A stretch of DNA of 64,000 nt. Origin: Osedax fenrisi (lineage: Eukaryota > Annelida > Polychaeta > Sabellida > Siboglinidae). Location: the NCBI GenBank assembly GCA_964019155.1, contig OZ025244.1, positions 37,501-101,500 on the forward strand, given 5' to 3'. The notes under the pieces were generated by a model. It did no database searches. It was not told the DNA's origin and saw only the letters and a list, made by a program, of their open reading frames with translations. Both the position numbers and the translations under genes were made by a program. Each line of letters opens with the position of its first letter. The stretch's first letter is position 1. Positions 13,508-26,227 of the stretch are shown here, piece after piece.

Positions 13508-15317
13508 ATTACTTAATCGTGCATATGTACATTTATTACGAAGAGAGTATTGAATAATGACTGTATTTGTTTCCACAATAGTTGTTAATATATACATTAC
13601 ACACTCTTGTATATATTCATTTACTTTTGTAATTATACATTATATATGCCAACTATTTGTATACATGAATTTTAATAAACGTATATGTGAACATATACAT
13701 TTATAATATCTATAGGTGTACAATCTCAATTACCATTTTACCAGTTCTTATGTATACATTATTTTTGTATATTAATATATGGTCTTCTTTTGATTGACAG
13801 TTTACATCAATGCTTTGTCCTAACAAACTGTCTAATGTGTAATATGCTTGGTTGTTTTTGATTAGCTCTATAATTAGTCCTTTGTTTGTTTGTTTGTTTG
13901 CTTAAGGTATTAACGCGTATATACACGCGTATATATATATAAATATACGTATACGATGGTAATTGAAACATATACACATTTTAAATAAATATATAACTAT
14001 TCTATACAGATAGATGTGGAAAGGTTCGTCACGGACTACGAGAAAGCGAACTGGGCAGCTATACGAGATTGCTTCCCAACTGCTGCAATCAAAGGGTGTC
14101 TGTTTCACTACTCGCAAGCTGTTATGCGTCGAGTAAAGTTCTTGGGGAGACAAACTTATTACGGTCAAGATGAAGAATTCACAAGAATTATTCGATGTAT
14201 AATGGCTCTACCACTTCTCCCACACACTCATATTAAGCACGTGTACTCAATGCTCAGAACACGAGCTACTGATCCATTGTTACTTAGAATATTTGACTAT
14301 GTTCGAAAACAGTGGATAGAGTCATCTGCACACCCCTTAGAATCCGTTTCCGTTTATGGTATGTCCATTCGCACGAATAATGACTGCGAAGGATACCATA
14401 ACCGGATTCGTGAATTTTCCCATGACAATCTCGGATTCTATAAATTGTCAGATTTCCTAGCACATGAAGCCGAGATTGTTGCTATAAATATAACTTTAGT
14501 TAGTTTGGAAAAGCTAACTAAATCTCAAACCTAAATATATATGTAATCAAAATTATATTATCGATTTATTTAATATGTATAAAATAATGATATAGATTGT
14601 ATTACTTTTTTACAATGTTGTTCATATAAAATCAATCCAAATAATGATTTTATTTTACATGATAATTTATATGTTGATAGTGAAAACGAAGATTAATATT
14701 TTATATTGTTATTATTAATTATATTATAAATAAATTTTGATTACCTTACATATACAATGTTTTATTTTTTATATTATATTATAAATATTATATTATACTA
14801 TTTTATGAGTCATCATTTATTACATGATGAAATATATTGTATAATTAATTAAACAATCAATATATAAATATATTTAGATAATATTATAATTTAGGTCTAT
14901 CAATAGACCTATAAATAAACATTATTCATAATGTGGTATAAATTATATATAATATAAATTCAGCAAGAAATATATTCATATATATATATATATATAATTA
15001 TTGTATATTTGTATACTAAAGTAAATATATAAATGATTAGGTATTACGTAATATATAGACCATGTACAAATATTTATTATAAAGTATGTATACAATGGTA
15101 AATGATCTATACATTTAAAATATGTGATGGTGAAAGAATGAATACAATGAATTATATTCATATATATTGTCTATTAATGTAAATATGCATATATTTCATT
15201 GATGTAATTGATAAATTAAATTAAATGTAAATAAATATTATGTATAACACCACAATTGTAAATATAAGTATTACAAACATATATGTAGTTATACATAGGT
15301 ATCCTATATCATATATG

Positions 15318-15348
<31 letters not shown>

Positions 15349-17332
15349 TATATACATGTACGACCTATATACATATATAAAATACATTACACCATAATTA
15401 TAACATACACAATATAAAATACTGTTATAAATGTACGATGTATAATTTACGTTCAGTATATGACGTGTACAATGTAAATTAAGCATTACGTATCACCTGT
15501 TATAACATATTATTTTGTACGACTATATTTTCTATATATAGAATCTATTTATAAATCACTGAATTGAATATCGTAAAAGAGGTGCGATCGACGCCCGCCA
15601 TTAGCGCGTATCGCGTCGCTTTTTTTAAAAACAGCGCGTCGCTTTCGACCATAATCCAACTAAATTAAACCAAATAAGTTATTTGAAATAACCCTCAAAT
15701 ATCAATACAAAATTATTTTTAAAATAATTATATTTAAATTCTCAAGCCATCCGTTATGATCGGACACCATTATATATAATTTTAAATTAATGATACTTTT
15801 TTAGGATCAAATGTCATTTTTTAATTTGAAATGAACTTTACGATCAACGGACAATGTCCGTTGAAGGTAAAGTAAATTTGTTTTATTAAATTTTAGCACA
15901 TAATATTAAATTTACGATCGACATACATCTGTACATATAATACAATACAATCAAGTGATCAAAGGAACTTTATGATCAACTACAAATGCGACGTACATTT
16001 ATTTCCTTCGATCGTTAGTCGAAAGTTAATCTGATATTCTATACTATGGAAATCGATGCCCGTCGATCATTAAGTGCACTTGATTGTATTGTATTATATG
16101 TACAGATGTCCGTAGATCGTAAATGTAGTCTTGTTCTAAATTTAATATCTATGTACTAAATTTAATAAAGTCATGTTAACTTTACGATCGACAGATATTG
16201 ATGTCGAATTTGATCGAAAAGTACCTTTGATCCCTTTTTTAACTCTAAAATAATTTGTCGGCATATCTTTTTTAAATGATATTACTACCACAAATTATAA
16301 TTATCATAATGTTATTTATTACTAAAAAGTGTAATATCGTATCAGTCATAATATATTATATATTATATATTATAAATATAACTCATATATTAATTTGTTG
16401 ATCAAGAATAATATCCTGAATCAGTAATACTCAGTGAGTCACTCAGACAATAATGTCGGACGCAACACATTAACTAGTAAAGACTCGAGAGGCGTGTGTA
16501 TCGGATGATATTAACAGCTGATTATTTCAAGAGTTCAATATACTAATCGCTTGAAACTAGGCACAAAATATATTTTATATATATATATACAATATATTGT
16601 ATAATATATTTAATATATATATTAATATATATATATTTGCGGATTAATATTTTAGAGTTGTTTGATTTCTTTGGTTTATTCTGTTTTGTTAGCTACATTA
16701 TATCTCGAAGTGAGCCTATATAATATTACTAGAATATATTATCATATACAATAAAGCGTAACGTATAATGTGTTTGTGTTTACTCTAATACACCCACCTC
16801 GCAAGTGTTTACCAGTTAATTATGTATTAGTTAATGTGTGCCGCCCGACATGTATAGCTAATCAGTACTATCGATAGAGTGAGAAAGTGGATAAGCAATT
16901 GAATGTAGTGTATGGCACTTTGCGAAAGAGGCGCTACAGTCGAAACCTATTACTAAATACTACTAAATTTTAAATTATTATTATTTATTTATACATATAT
17001 ATCAATATAATATTGATAATTACGATAAATGTTATTGTATTATCTATATTAAGGGTGCAAGCTGGCGTTGGGGATTATTATGTTAATTTTAGCTCTAGAT
17101 AAAATGATAAGGCTACAAAACTAATAAAGATAATGAAGTTTATTTTTGTTATTCAATAGATATATCCTACTTCATATTATTGATATTTTATAAATATAAT
17201 TTATTTAAAATTATGTAAAAAAAATAGTTTAAAATAGTTTAAATATATTGTATATTTTTTTAATATAAATGTGAAGTTTATTGTAATTTATTTTAATAAT
17301 GTATTTACTTTAAAGTATAATACAATATCCTC

Positions 17333-17387
<55 letters not shown>

Positions 17388-20300
17388 TAAAACCTCTCTA
17401 TAAGAAACCTCTTTATAAGAAAAACCTCTTTATAAGAAAATTATTCACACATTTGGTTGGAATTCAACTTTGTCCACATTAAAAAACCTCTTTATAAGAA
17501 CATTTTATAAGACAAATATAATAAAAACCTCTTTATAAGAAACTTATTGTATAAAAAATATAAAAAATAATTACATATAAATAGAATTATTATATATTGA
17601 TAACAATTATAGAAATTAATTATTATATAAGATATTTTTTTTTCTTACAAATATTTTATATTACATAAATAGCTCGAAATGAATTAAAATTAATTAATAA
17701 TTGTTATTGTATATCCATACATTTATTAAAATTTATCAAAATTAATTAATAATGTTATTTTTAAATAAATTTCTAAACTATTCTTTTGATTAATACTTTT
17801 AAATAAATATAAATAAATATACTATATATATATAACCTATAGGTTATATAATGCATTTTGAATTATAAATTAATTCTTAAAATCATTGGAAAATTAAAAA
17901 CCTCTTTATAAGAAAACCTCTCTATAAGAAAAAAAGTACTGAAAAAAAATAGTTTCTTATAGAGAGGTTTTACTGTATATATATATATATATATATATAT
18001 TATTACATGTTATTTTTACAGTAAATTTATATACAGTAAAATTTTCAGATAATAATATTAATAATCAAAGAAGTAGTAGGCATTTACGTATGCTTACTAA
18101 GTGCAAAAAGTAAAAACTTGAGAAAATGACATTCAAAGTTTTTTTTAAATAAATAGTCTTGTCAATTTCATATGATTTTTAATTTGATTGATCTCGCAAA
18201 ACACTTTATATTGGTATAAATACTCAAAAATAATTTAATACATTTTACATTGTGATAAATAAGATAATGAACATAGATAATACGTAATAAATTTAAAATA
18301 ATTTTAAAATAAAATATTATACATATTTTAGTGTCAGCTTACACACTAAAATGTAAATTATATATTTATAATACAACATGTCACCATTCCTCATAATTTT
18401 TAGTATAAATATTTAAATTTAAATTTGAAGATATCCTACTATTGTATTGATAATTATAATCGAAATCTATAGACATAGATAGATGTCACTTGTATTGATA
18501 ATTATAATCTAAATCTATAGACATAGATAGATGATCACTTCTATTGATAATTATAATCGAAATCTATAGACATAGATAGATGTCACTTGTATTGATAATT
18601 ATAATCTAAATCTATAGACATAGATAGTAGTCACTTGTATTGATAATTATAATCTAAATCTATAGACATAGATAGATGTCACTTCTATTGATAATTATAA
18701 TCTAATTCTATAGACATAGATAGATGTCACTTCTATTGATAATTATAATCTAAATCCATAGACATAGATAGTAGTCACTTCTATTTATTTTGACTAAAAT
18801 CCTACTTTTTTTATAATGATATATATAATACGACTAGTATATAATAAAATAACTGATTTTATTTTATTAATTTATCGATAAAAGTGTCATTCGTATATCT
18901 ATCTTTTACATGCATTGCGTGCCGCGTCAATTGCTAATTCACTTTCTTTATATCGATAGTCAGTACATGAAGAAATTATTGAGTAATTAACTGAGTAACT
19001 CAGTATTACTAATACTTATTATAATTGAGAGATGTTATGGTATTGCATCATGGTACAGGAGTATAAATGTGAATTTGATACAAAATTCAAATCAAAAACT
19101 TGTTTTTAAATCAATGATTTTAATATGATTATATTTAATTCATAATATAATTTAATAAACATTATTTTATATGGAATATCGATAAAAATAATATAAAAAA
19201 ACATCATTCAATTCAATTTATTCGTATTTTTAATAAAATATTTATATAGAAATACCATTTAAAAATATGAATGCATTTTTATTTAATAGATATATAAATA
19301 TCCTTGATATCTTTGATTCAAATATTTAAATCATTGAAATATAATTAAATATACCAATAAAGAATATAGCTCGGTGTACAAAGGTAACTACTGCGGAGAA
19401 TGCAATCATGTCCTTGCTATTACTGAACATATGTGACATCATTATATATATTAATATAATATATTGAATATACATATTTCATATGTATATAATTTGTTCC
19501 ATTGATATTTTAAAACTAACTAGTCTAATAATAATTAAAATATACAAATGTACATCCCTGCTACATCTGAATATAGAGTGCCACATCTAAATATAGAGTG
19601 CCACATCTAAATATTGAGTGCCACATCTAAATATAGAGCGCCATATCTAAATATAGAGTGCCACATCTAAATATAGAGCGCCACATCTAAATATAGAGTG
19701 ACACATCTAAATATAGAGTGCCACATCTAAACATAGAGTGACACATCTAAATATAGAGTGACACATCTAAATATAGAGCGCCACATCTAAATATAGAGTG
19801 ACACATCTAAATATAGAGTGACACATCTGAATATAGAATGCCACATCTAAATATAGAGTGCCATATCTAAATATAGAGTGACACATCTAAATATAGAGTG
19901 CCACATATAAATATAGAGTGCCACATCTAAATATAGAGTGCCACATCTAAATATAGAGTGCCACATCTAACTATAGAGTGACATATCTGAATATAGAGTG
20001 CCACATCTAAATATAGAGTGCCACATCTAAATATAGAGTGCCACATCTAAATATAGAGTGCCATATCTAAATATAACCCGCACACACAGAACTATCGCGG
20101 CCGCAAACGTAACTGTTACAAGATAGCCTACCGATATGTACACAAGGCAATGGTGTATGCAACACAGGGCCGACAGCTCAAGAAGATACAGTTTCAACAG
20201 GTTTAAGCCCAATATTCTACAATAATCTATTTGATAATAGATATGGCATGTATAAATCATTATTTTTCATATTCTTTTATTTGTTCGTATATTATATTAC

Positions 20301-22550
20301 ATTTTTTTATATTCTTATTTATATTTATTTTTCAATAAAGCCATAAACTTATCTGTGTTACTTTGCATACAAATTAATTAGTTAATTTTTATTATAAGCA
20401 ACACATTGAATATTTATTTTCCAGTTATAACTATTTCTATTCAATAACATAGCCGGTACATAACACGCCCCTCATTATGGACACACCCCCTGCATCTGTA
20501 TGCCCCTCCCATTTAGCTAATGATGATAAGACTGGAAGCAGCCGCACAAGAACACAACCTGAACGCTAAGGATCTACTCGAAGGTCTCGCTAGGGTTAGT
20601 CTCTTTCTATACTAAGTTAACATTACTAATGAATCTCAATACTACTGTATATCCATGACTCATGGACCATGACTCATAATATAATGACCTCTTAGTATGA
20701 TAACTATTACATTCCAGCACTGTCAATACATGCATTCACATTCACATTCACCATACATATATTACCATTATACAATTCCACTACATAACATCATACTGTA
20801 AATATAACATTACTGACTATTGACCATATTGTAATTATACTATGAGTCATAGTGTACCATGATAGGCTTAATAATGTAACTAGACGAGTTATGTTATATG
20901 TATATTATATACAGTATATATATATAGGACTAAAGTAATAAGAATGTTGATAGATTTCCTATATATAATACGCTTTTATAGACGCAATCTGGATGTAACG
21001 CAGCTAAAAAACCTGAATATATCAAAACTAAACCAATATAAACCAAACCTAACTAGTGAAATAAATTAAACCAAAATTATTAATTACTATATACATATAT
21101 ATATATATATAATACTGAATTATGTAAAGTTATTATCTATTCACTATTACATTGAATTAATGTTATCTTTACTATTACGATATTATGCAATAACATTGAA
21201 TAATGGTAATATATGTGTAGGCTATTGTGAATGCATGTATTGAGTGCAAATATAAGTTCTTGCTGCGTGAGACACCACACTGTTGTTATTGCTACTTTGC
21301 AGATAACCCATTTATCATTACTTTATACTTTATCATGTTGAAGTCATCCAATATTACCCATTTTAGTTTAAATTGTAAATTTTAAATGTTATTATGAATT
21401 CTTTTAAATATTACATAGAAACATATAATTTATCATAAATCACCTCTTCCCAATAAACAGTCTAATATTCAACTGGACAAGAAGATACTAACAGATTTAG
21501 CGATATATGAACCAAGAACTTTCAAGGTCAATATGATATTATTTAATATAATATAGTATATTATAGTATATTTAATATATATAGTAGGATGATTGCTTCT
21601 AAAGCATACACATTCATGTCACTAATGTATTCACTTGACCAACACGTATATTACGTCCAGTAATAATGTAGTATTAGCAAAGCCCTTATTAACAAAGGGC
21701 TTTGGTATTAGTCTCTCATCTTACTTATCTGTAATTACTACTGCACAACATTACCTATATATCGTCATTGATTATAAGCCTTGTTCATACAGCTATCTAT
21801 GTAATACATTTCTATTATCGTTGTATTGTTTATGCATTGATACTATATCTATCTTATAGTATCACACATCTGATGCATGATCAATATATCTTTCTCATAA
21901 TCTGTGTATATTATACATATATCTATGATATAAGAGATGGGTCTGAATTATATAACCAACATATAACATGATTATATAACCAATACATCTATATCATTAC
22001 AATGCAACGCATCTCTTATAATATTCATGTATATCATACCATAACATACATATGCCCAACTACATATATACATTATACAATACATATATCTGTCTCCCTC
22101 TACATATGTATCTTACCTCTACATATGTATCTCACCCTCTACATATGTCTCTCATCCTCTACATATGTCTCTTACCTCTACATATGTATCTTACCTCTAC
22201 ATATATCTGTCACCCTCTACATATATCTGTCACCCTCTCCATATATCTCTTACCTCTACATATGCCTCTTACCTCTACATATATCTGTCACCCTCTCCAT
22301 ATGTCTCTTACCTCTCCATATGTATCTCACCATCTACATATGTCTCTCACCCTCTACATATATCTCTTACCTCTACATATGTATCTTACCTCTACATATA
22401 TCTCTTACCTCTACACATATGTCACCCTCATCTCCATAGAGTTTAGCCGCCATCAGTGCACAAAGACTGAACACAGAAGGCCTGGGAGCTTTACCAGACC
22501 TCATTCACGACAAACATCCCAACAGAATATTCACAAGAGGCATGCTTTGA
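9696..22550 (+). CDS. MRPL20: MRPL20, mitochondrial large ribosomal subunit protein bL20m
   Basis: bL20 binds 23S-like rRNA early in large-subunit assembly; this copy is the nuclear-encoded mitochondrial form. Exons: 9696-9788, 20090-20200, 20517-20594, 21461-21526, 22440-22550 (stop TGA). All junctions are phase 0, giving 152 aa, close to the roughly 149 aa of the human protein. Recognisable features: N-terminus MFLTLVNYGRRS with DKWWRVQHF, the basic core RGRKRNCYKIAYR (exon 2), RLEAAAQEHNLN (exon 3), DLAIYEPRTFK (exon 4), and SLAAISAQR in the final exon. Intron 1 is over 10 kb and holds a complete MULE transposon and several satellites. Introns 1 and 4 end in tandem repeats that run to within 10-16 bp of the acceptor. 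A polyadenylation signal follows 7 bp after the stop. Confidence 0.93.
10022..10029. repeat. MULE target-site duplication, left copy
   Basis: AACTAAAT, identical to 15658-15665 at the other end of the element. Confidence 0.8.
10145..10325. repeat. MULE left-arm tandem repeat
   Basis: About four copies of a unit of roughly 45-50 bp built on CGGGATATATACGT and TATAACAGGTGCAGATAT, inside the MULE left arm. Confidence 0.7.
10260..10769. repeat. Direct duplication with internal TA microsatellites (MULE left arm)
   Basis: The segment 10260-10532 is repeated at about 10541-10769. Both copies contain AACAGGTGCAGATATCCTC, a TA-dinucleotide run and AAGAATACAAGAGTATTTG. They differ mainly in TA run length (about 93 versus 45 bp). 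Confidence 0.75.
10830..11090. repeat. TGTACA-rich palindromic block
   Basis: Degenerate tandem array of GTACACTGTACAATGTAC-like units; nearly every unit contains the self-complementary TGTACA or GTATAC core. It lies in the MULE left arm upstream of the transposase. Confidence 0.6.
11435..11585. repeat. Compound palindromes upstream of the MULE transposase
   Basis: Interleaved inverted repeats: GTCGACGACTACGAG with its complement near 11480-11502, and ACCAGTATACTGGT-type palindromes at 11515-11580. They lie 115-265 bp upstream of the transposase start, so they may include its promoter. Confidence 0.5.
11700..14534 (+). CDS. MULE transposase with N-terminal PHD finger
   Basis: Cut-and-paste transposase of the MULE element. 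Exons 11700-12734 and 14010-14534 join in phase 0 (donor gttagt, acceptor tacag) to a 519-aa protein. I start at the ATG of MSFPC because the upstream in-frame codons lack an ATG. Residues 5-58 form a C4HC3 PHD finger: C5, C8, C21, C24, H29, C32, C55, C58. The MULE catalytic core follows: D288 in WYLDGT, D354 in VTDYEKA, the downstream GCLFHYSQ block, and E472 in NDCEGYHNRI. No in-frame stops or frameshifts are visible, so it may be active. The intron carries a decayed SINE and a TA microsatellite. The PHD finger may direct binding to histone tails; that is inference from domain type only. Confidence 0.87.
12945..13190 (-). mobile_element. SINE copy 2 (decayed), in the MULE transposase intron
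   Basis: Shares CACTTATAACCATATG, CTTCGAAGCCTCTCTCATG and a degenerate tRNA head (TATTCGAACCCATGTCATAC) with the other SINE copies, but is more divergent. Confidence 0.6.
13437..13507. repeat. (TA)n then (TG)n microsatellite
   Basis: About 58 bp of TA followed by TGTG inside the MULE intron. Confidence 0.95.
15658..15665. repeat. MULE target-site duplication, right copy
   Basis: AACTAAAT, identical to 10022-10029. Confidence 0.8.
15666..17337. other. MRPL20 intron 1 spacer
   Basis: AT-rich with no coding exon seen. It holds GATCG-containing inverted repeats (about 15750-16250; e.g. TTTACGATCGACA) that look like a foldback element, and at 16645-16690 a reversed copy of the GCAGCTAACAAAA repeat also found at 63868. 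Confidence 0.5.
17385..17975. mobile_element. pogo/Tigger-like MITE
   Basis: 591 bp with terminal inverted repeats CAGTAAAACCTCTCTATAAG, flanked by TA on both sides (17383-17384 and 17976-17977). Internal subrepeats AACCTCTTTATAAGAAA recur at both ends. No transposase. TA target and CAGT ends fit Tc1/mariner-pogo. Confidence 0.8.
18432..18790. repeat. 48-bp minisatellite, about 7 copies
   Basis: Unit TATTGATAATTATAATCTAA then ATCTATAGACATAGATAGAT and GTCACTT. In MRPL20 intron 1. Confidence 0.92.
19561..20075. repeat. 20-bp minisatellite abutting MRPL20 exon 2
   Basis: About 26 copies of CCACATCTAAATATAGAGTG with point variants. The array ends 14 bp before the exon at 20090. Confidence 0.96.
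20984..21075. repeat. Dispersed AAACCAAACC-type repeat
   Basis: GACGCAATCTGGATGTAACG followed by CAGCTAAAAAACCTGAATAT and AAACTAAACC. Related copies at 9985-10020, 16645-16690 (reverse), 58200-58260 and 63868-63920 suggest an unclassified mobile element. Confidence 0.5.
22085..22430. repeat. CTCTACATATGTATCTTAC minisatellite abutting MRPL20 exon 5
   Basis: About 18 copies of an 18-20 bp pyrimidine-rich unit CCTCTACATATGTCTCTTA. It ends about 10 bp before the exon at 22440 and so provides the polypyrimidine tract. Confidence 0.93.
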
Positions 22551-22557
22551 GCTACAT

Positions 22558-22563
22558 AATAAA
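22558..22563 (+). terminator. MRPL20 polyadenylation signal AATAAA
   Basis: Canonical AATAAA 7 bp past the MRPL20 stop codon, implying a very short 3' UTR. Confidence 0.6.
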
Positions 22564-23352
22564 CATTATAAACCATCACTGTACACCTTTCTCTGCCTAT
22601 ATAGAATAGAATAGAAATGATTTATATTCAAAGTATGGTAACAATTTGATACTTTATATAACCTTTAAATAATCCCAATTGTATTTGTATTTGATGATAA
22701 TATTAAATTTCCTATCAATTGTGTCTACACATTTGAAAAAAAAGAATATTTCAGTTAAATTAGTCTTAAATAATTATGAACTGTCACTGGACAAGCTCAA
22801 TATGTAGACATTATAGTAGACACTAAGTAATTGTGTACCTAATATTATTAATTATTGAGCTAATTTTGATAATTTGTTGATTTAAATAATCTGCAAACAT
22901 GTCCGAAATTAAATCAGTTTTAATATCTGGTAATATATAATTAACTTTTCTATCAAGTATATTATCAGATTACTTATATATGAAATGTGTATTTTTATTA
23001 CAATCTACAAAATGTTTATGATAATATAATATTTTTAATTGATAATGGATTTTTTAAAACATTATCTAACCAAAATAAAATTATTAAGTGAAACTTCAGA
23101 TTTATCTATTTTATTCAATCTTTCATATTTTCTCATTAGTTTTTTTGCAACAAGCATTGAACAACAGATTTTTTTTATCATTAGTTACTTTACTTCGTAT
23201 AGGAGAATATTTATTTAATAAATATATTAGAACTGAATTAAAATGTGTAATACTAACGAATTTATTGTGTATTGATGTTCATAGATCGAATCTAAAACTA
23301 GATAATTCTATAAATTAAATATTTCTATATTTAATATATATTTTATGTTTTA

Positions 23353-23600
23353 TTATAGGTCAATTGTTAGTGAAATCATAAAGTGATCAGTAAGTAAATA
23401 TGTAATAGGGAGGATTTTAATGAATACATTAGAATTAATTGGAGATATAACAATATCACGTATGTTACAATATCGGGTATGTTTGAGATTGTGATACACA
23501 AAGTTAAAGGATGATAAGATATCATTTAAAGATAATGAAGATGATATATTTTGATTGACTTTACAGTTAAAATCATCCAAAATTATAATATTATTAACGG
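23353..23600 (-). pseudogene. LINE endonuclease (APE-type) remnant
   Basis: Minus-strand peptide DDFN (catalytic-type motif), SLSLNDILSSFNFVYHN, DIVIS, then LTDHFMISLTIDL. The order GDFN-like, D-x-V-I and SDH-like matches the C-terminal half of an exonuclease-endonuclease-phosphatase domain. Remnants may extend to about 24880, where another minus-strand open stretch of 105 codons lies. It is decayed, and family assignment is not possible by eye. Confidence 0.5.
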
Positions 23601-25320
23601 TAAATATTAATTTATATAAATGTTACATAATTATTGGAAGGAGGACGATATATAACAATTAAAGTTAGGATAATATTATTATTAATAATAATATTAGACA
23701 ATAACTATATTCTAATATATAATTAGAGAAGTTATTAAGCTTATATTAATCTTTAAAGACAATTCCAACACTACCATACCTACTATTAGAACACGTTATA
23801 TATCTACAATTATATTTTAAAGGAGATAATTCACTATTATTATTAGAGTCATTTTCAGTTAACTAGGTTTCAGTAATAGCAGTATATCAGTCTTCATTAA
23901 TAAATCAATTAATAGTGATTGGTTTGTATAAAGTAATCTAATATTGTGATATAGTAGATACTAACTTAGTCATTTAGTTTGGGTATTAGTTAATGCATTA
24001 TTCTTATTCAAATATGATTTATAACTGTACGACTATTTTTCACATTCCGTTGTAGATTTTTAATGAATCCCAATTCCAGTTAAAATTGGTAGAGTTAGGT
24101 AGTAATTGGTGTAATTCATAATCAGAATGTTTATGATTGAAAACAGATTTACAATTATTAATCAAAGTAGCCTTTGTGGCATGATACATAATACGTTATT
24201 GCCTAGAATTGTCCAAATTAATGTACCTTCGAATAAACATGAATTGTATACAACATCCGTTATCATATTCTTGTTTGACAGAAAGTAATTTAGCAAATGT
24301 ATTTAACAAATATATAGTGGCTTTATTATTAAAAATAACTTTTGATATTGATTTGTTAATGAAGATAGTATTGCCTTCTGATGCTGTTATATGCTCTATA
24401 ACTACTGTAGTGAATTTGTGTAGGTAAATGATTGAATATTATTGAGTTTTTTATAAATTGATGTATTTGATTTAATAATTATCTATTGATATTTTAAGTT
24501 TATTAGCATAAGAGGTGAATGACTTTTTGGATAGAAGAAATTTTATCTCATCTGTCATCTAAAATATATTTGAAAGAAGGAGTTGGAAGAGTGCTAGGTA
24601 TAGAGAGAGGTAGTGCTGTATATGTATATACAGGTGGTGATGTAGAGGTGTTTCGATTAATTTTAGAAGCGTTTGTATTGCATGATGTACATGTGAAGGA
24701 GAAATTATGACAATTAAATATTTGCATAACAGCTTTCGAAGGAGTATTGTTATTATATCATCTTTCACTGATACATGATACCCCAAAGAGGCATTTTTAG
24801 GTAAGAACATCATCCTCATTTGATACGTTACATTGAGAGCATGAAGGCATCTGTGGATATTTACTAAACTTCCCAAAATTAGTGGTTTAGACTACCAGAG
24901 CAAGAAATCCAGTGAGAGATCCTCCGTTCACAGTTTAAGTTGTATCTTGTTATATGCAGTCTTCTCGAAAATACCATAGTATAATATCCACATATATATA
25001 TAAATGTATTAATGAATACATACTGTATATGTATATTTGATAATTTTGTGATATTACCAATTCTTGGAAACTTCTATAAATAGCTTTTTATAGTTAATTT
25101 TTTTTTTTTTTTTAAATAATAACAATGTATTTATAAATATATAAACTGTATTTAATTAATGTATAGAGTATAATAATAATAACCAGTTAGTAATTAAGAT
25201 TTAGATATTATTTAAATAATCAATTATTTAAAATTTACTTATATTTCACTGATTTACATGGGTTCACTCAGTGAACTTCACTGATATACATTATTTAAAA
25301 TAATAGAAATAGTTAAATAT

Positions 25321-26178
25321 TTATTTCTTAACAAATTTATTCTCTTCGAAAGCTTTCCTCGCTTTTCTCAGTTCTTCACTCATAGTCAGCAATTCTTTAA
25401 CTCTCGAGTACTTCTTGGCATCCTGTAAGGTGGGTGAGCGATCTATTTAAGTATCATCATCGTATGCTGGCAAATATCTTATTTAGCTGAACAACTTGAG
25501 AGAACCTCATGATATGTTATTGAAGTAGATTATTTTGTAGGAATATATAAATATGAACATTTGATTGAAGACAAATAATATTATTATTAATTGTGAACAT
25601 CGTTGCAAATAAAATAATAATATTTATGGTAGAGAATTTTCTTTTATTATATGTTATTTTCTAGAAGGTACCTCTGTATATAAATAATATACAAGATAAT
25701 TGATACATTTAAGAGGATAATGCAGCTACAGACAATACTTGCGTGTAATAGATAGGCGATATATATTAGCACTATAAGTGAATCAATAATTAGTATATTT
25801 CTACTTCATTTCAACTGGATATATAGAGTAATACATTCATGAGGTATTTAACCTAATGTCGGTATATAATTTGATATATATAATGCATATCTAAATATAA
25901 AAATATATTGTTATCAATATTTTAAATATTGATTATATAATTTCTTTTTTATATATGACAAATTATATATAGATCTCTAGAAATTATAGATATATATATA
26001 TATACATCTTTGTATTATATTAACAATAAAAATTAAATCATAAATTTGGATAACTGTTACATTTTAAATGCAAGTAAAATCAAGAAAATAATTATTCTGA
26101 GATAAAAGAATTTGAATAGAACAATATTATTATTTTTTCTTATAAATTATTATCATTATTATTATTATTATTATGTTG

Positions 26179-26227
<49 letters not shown>

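Larger units (their letters stand above)
10030..15657 (+). mobile_element. Full-length MULE (Mutator-like) DNA transposon in MRPL20 intron 1
   Basis: A 5,628-bp element bounded by perfect 8-bp duplications AACTAAAT (10022-10029 and 15658-15665), the length range expected for Mutator-like elements. The first and last 26 bp are imperfect inverted repeats beginning GG and sharing AAAG, GACGCGCTG and then the TTTTTAAAA and AGCGACGC blocks further in; GACGCCCGC also recurs. It contains a two-exon transposase gene at 11700-14534. Subterminal DNA on the left has a 230-bp direct duplication, TA repeats and TGTACA-rich palindromes. Identical target duplications and an open transposase suggest recent insertion. 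Confidence 0.85.
22551..25320. other. Convergent intergenic region MRPL20-TAF13
   Basis: 2.8 kb between the two stop codons. It contains the MRPL20 polyA signal and a decayed minus-strand LINE, and is otherwise AT-rich. No host gene seen. Confidence 0.6.

Noticed and set aside
22002..22609. Overlapping Thr/Leu/Tyr-rich open frames
   Set aside because: Translations of the pyrimidine-rich minisatellite before MRPL20 exon 5; only 22440-22550 in one frame is real.
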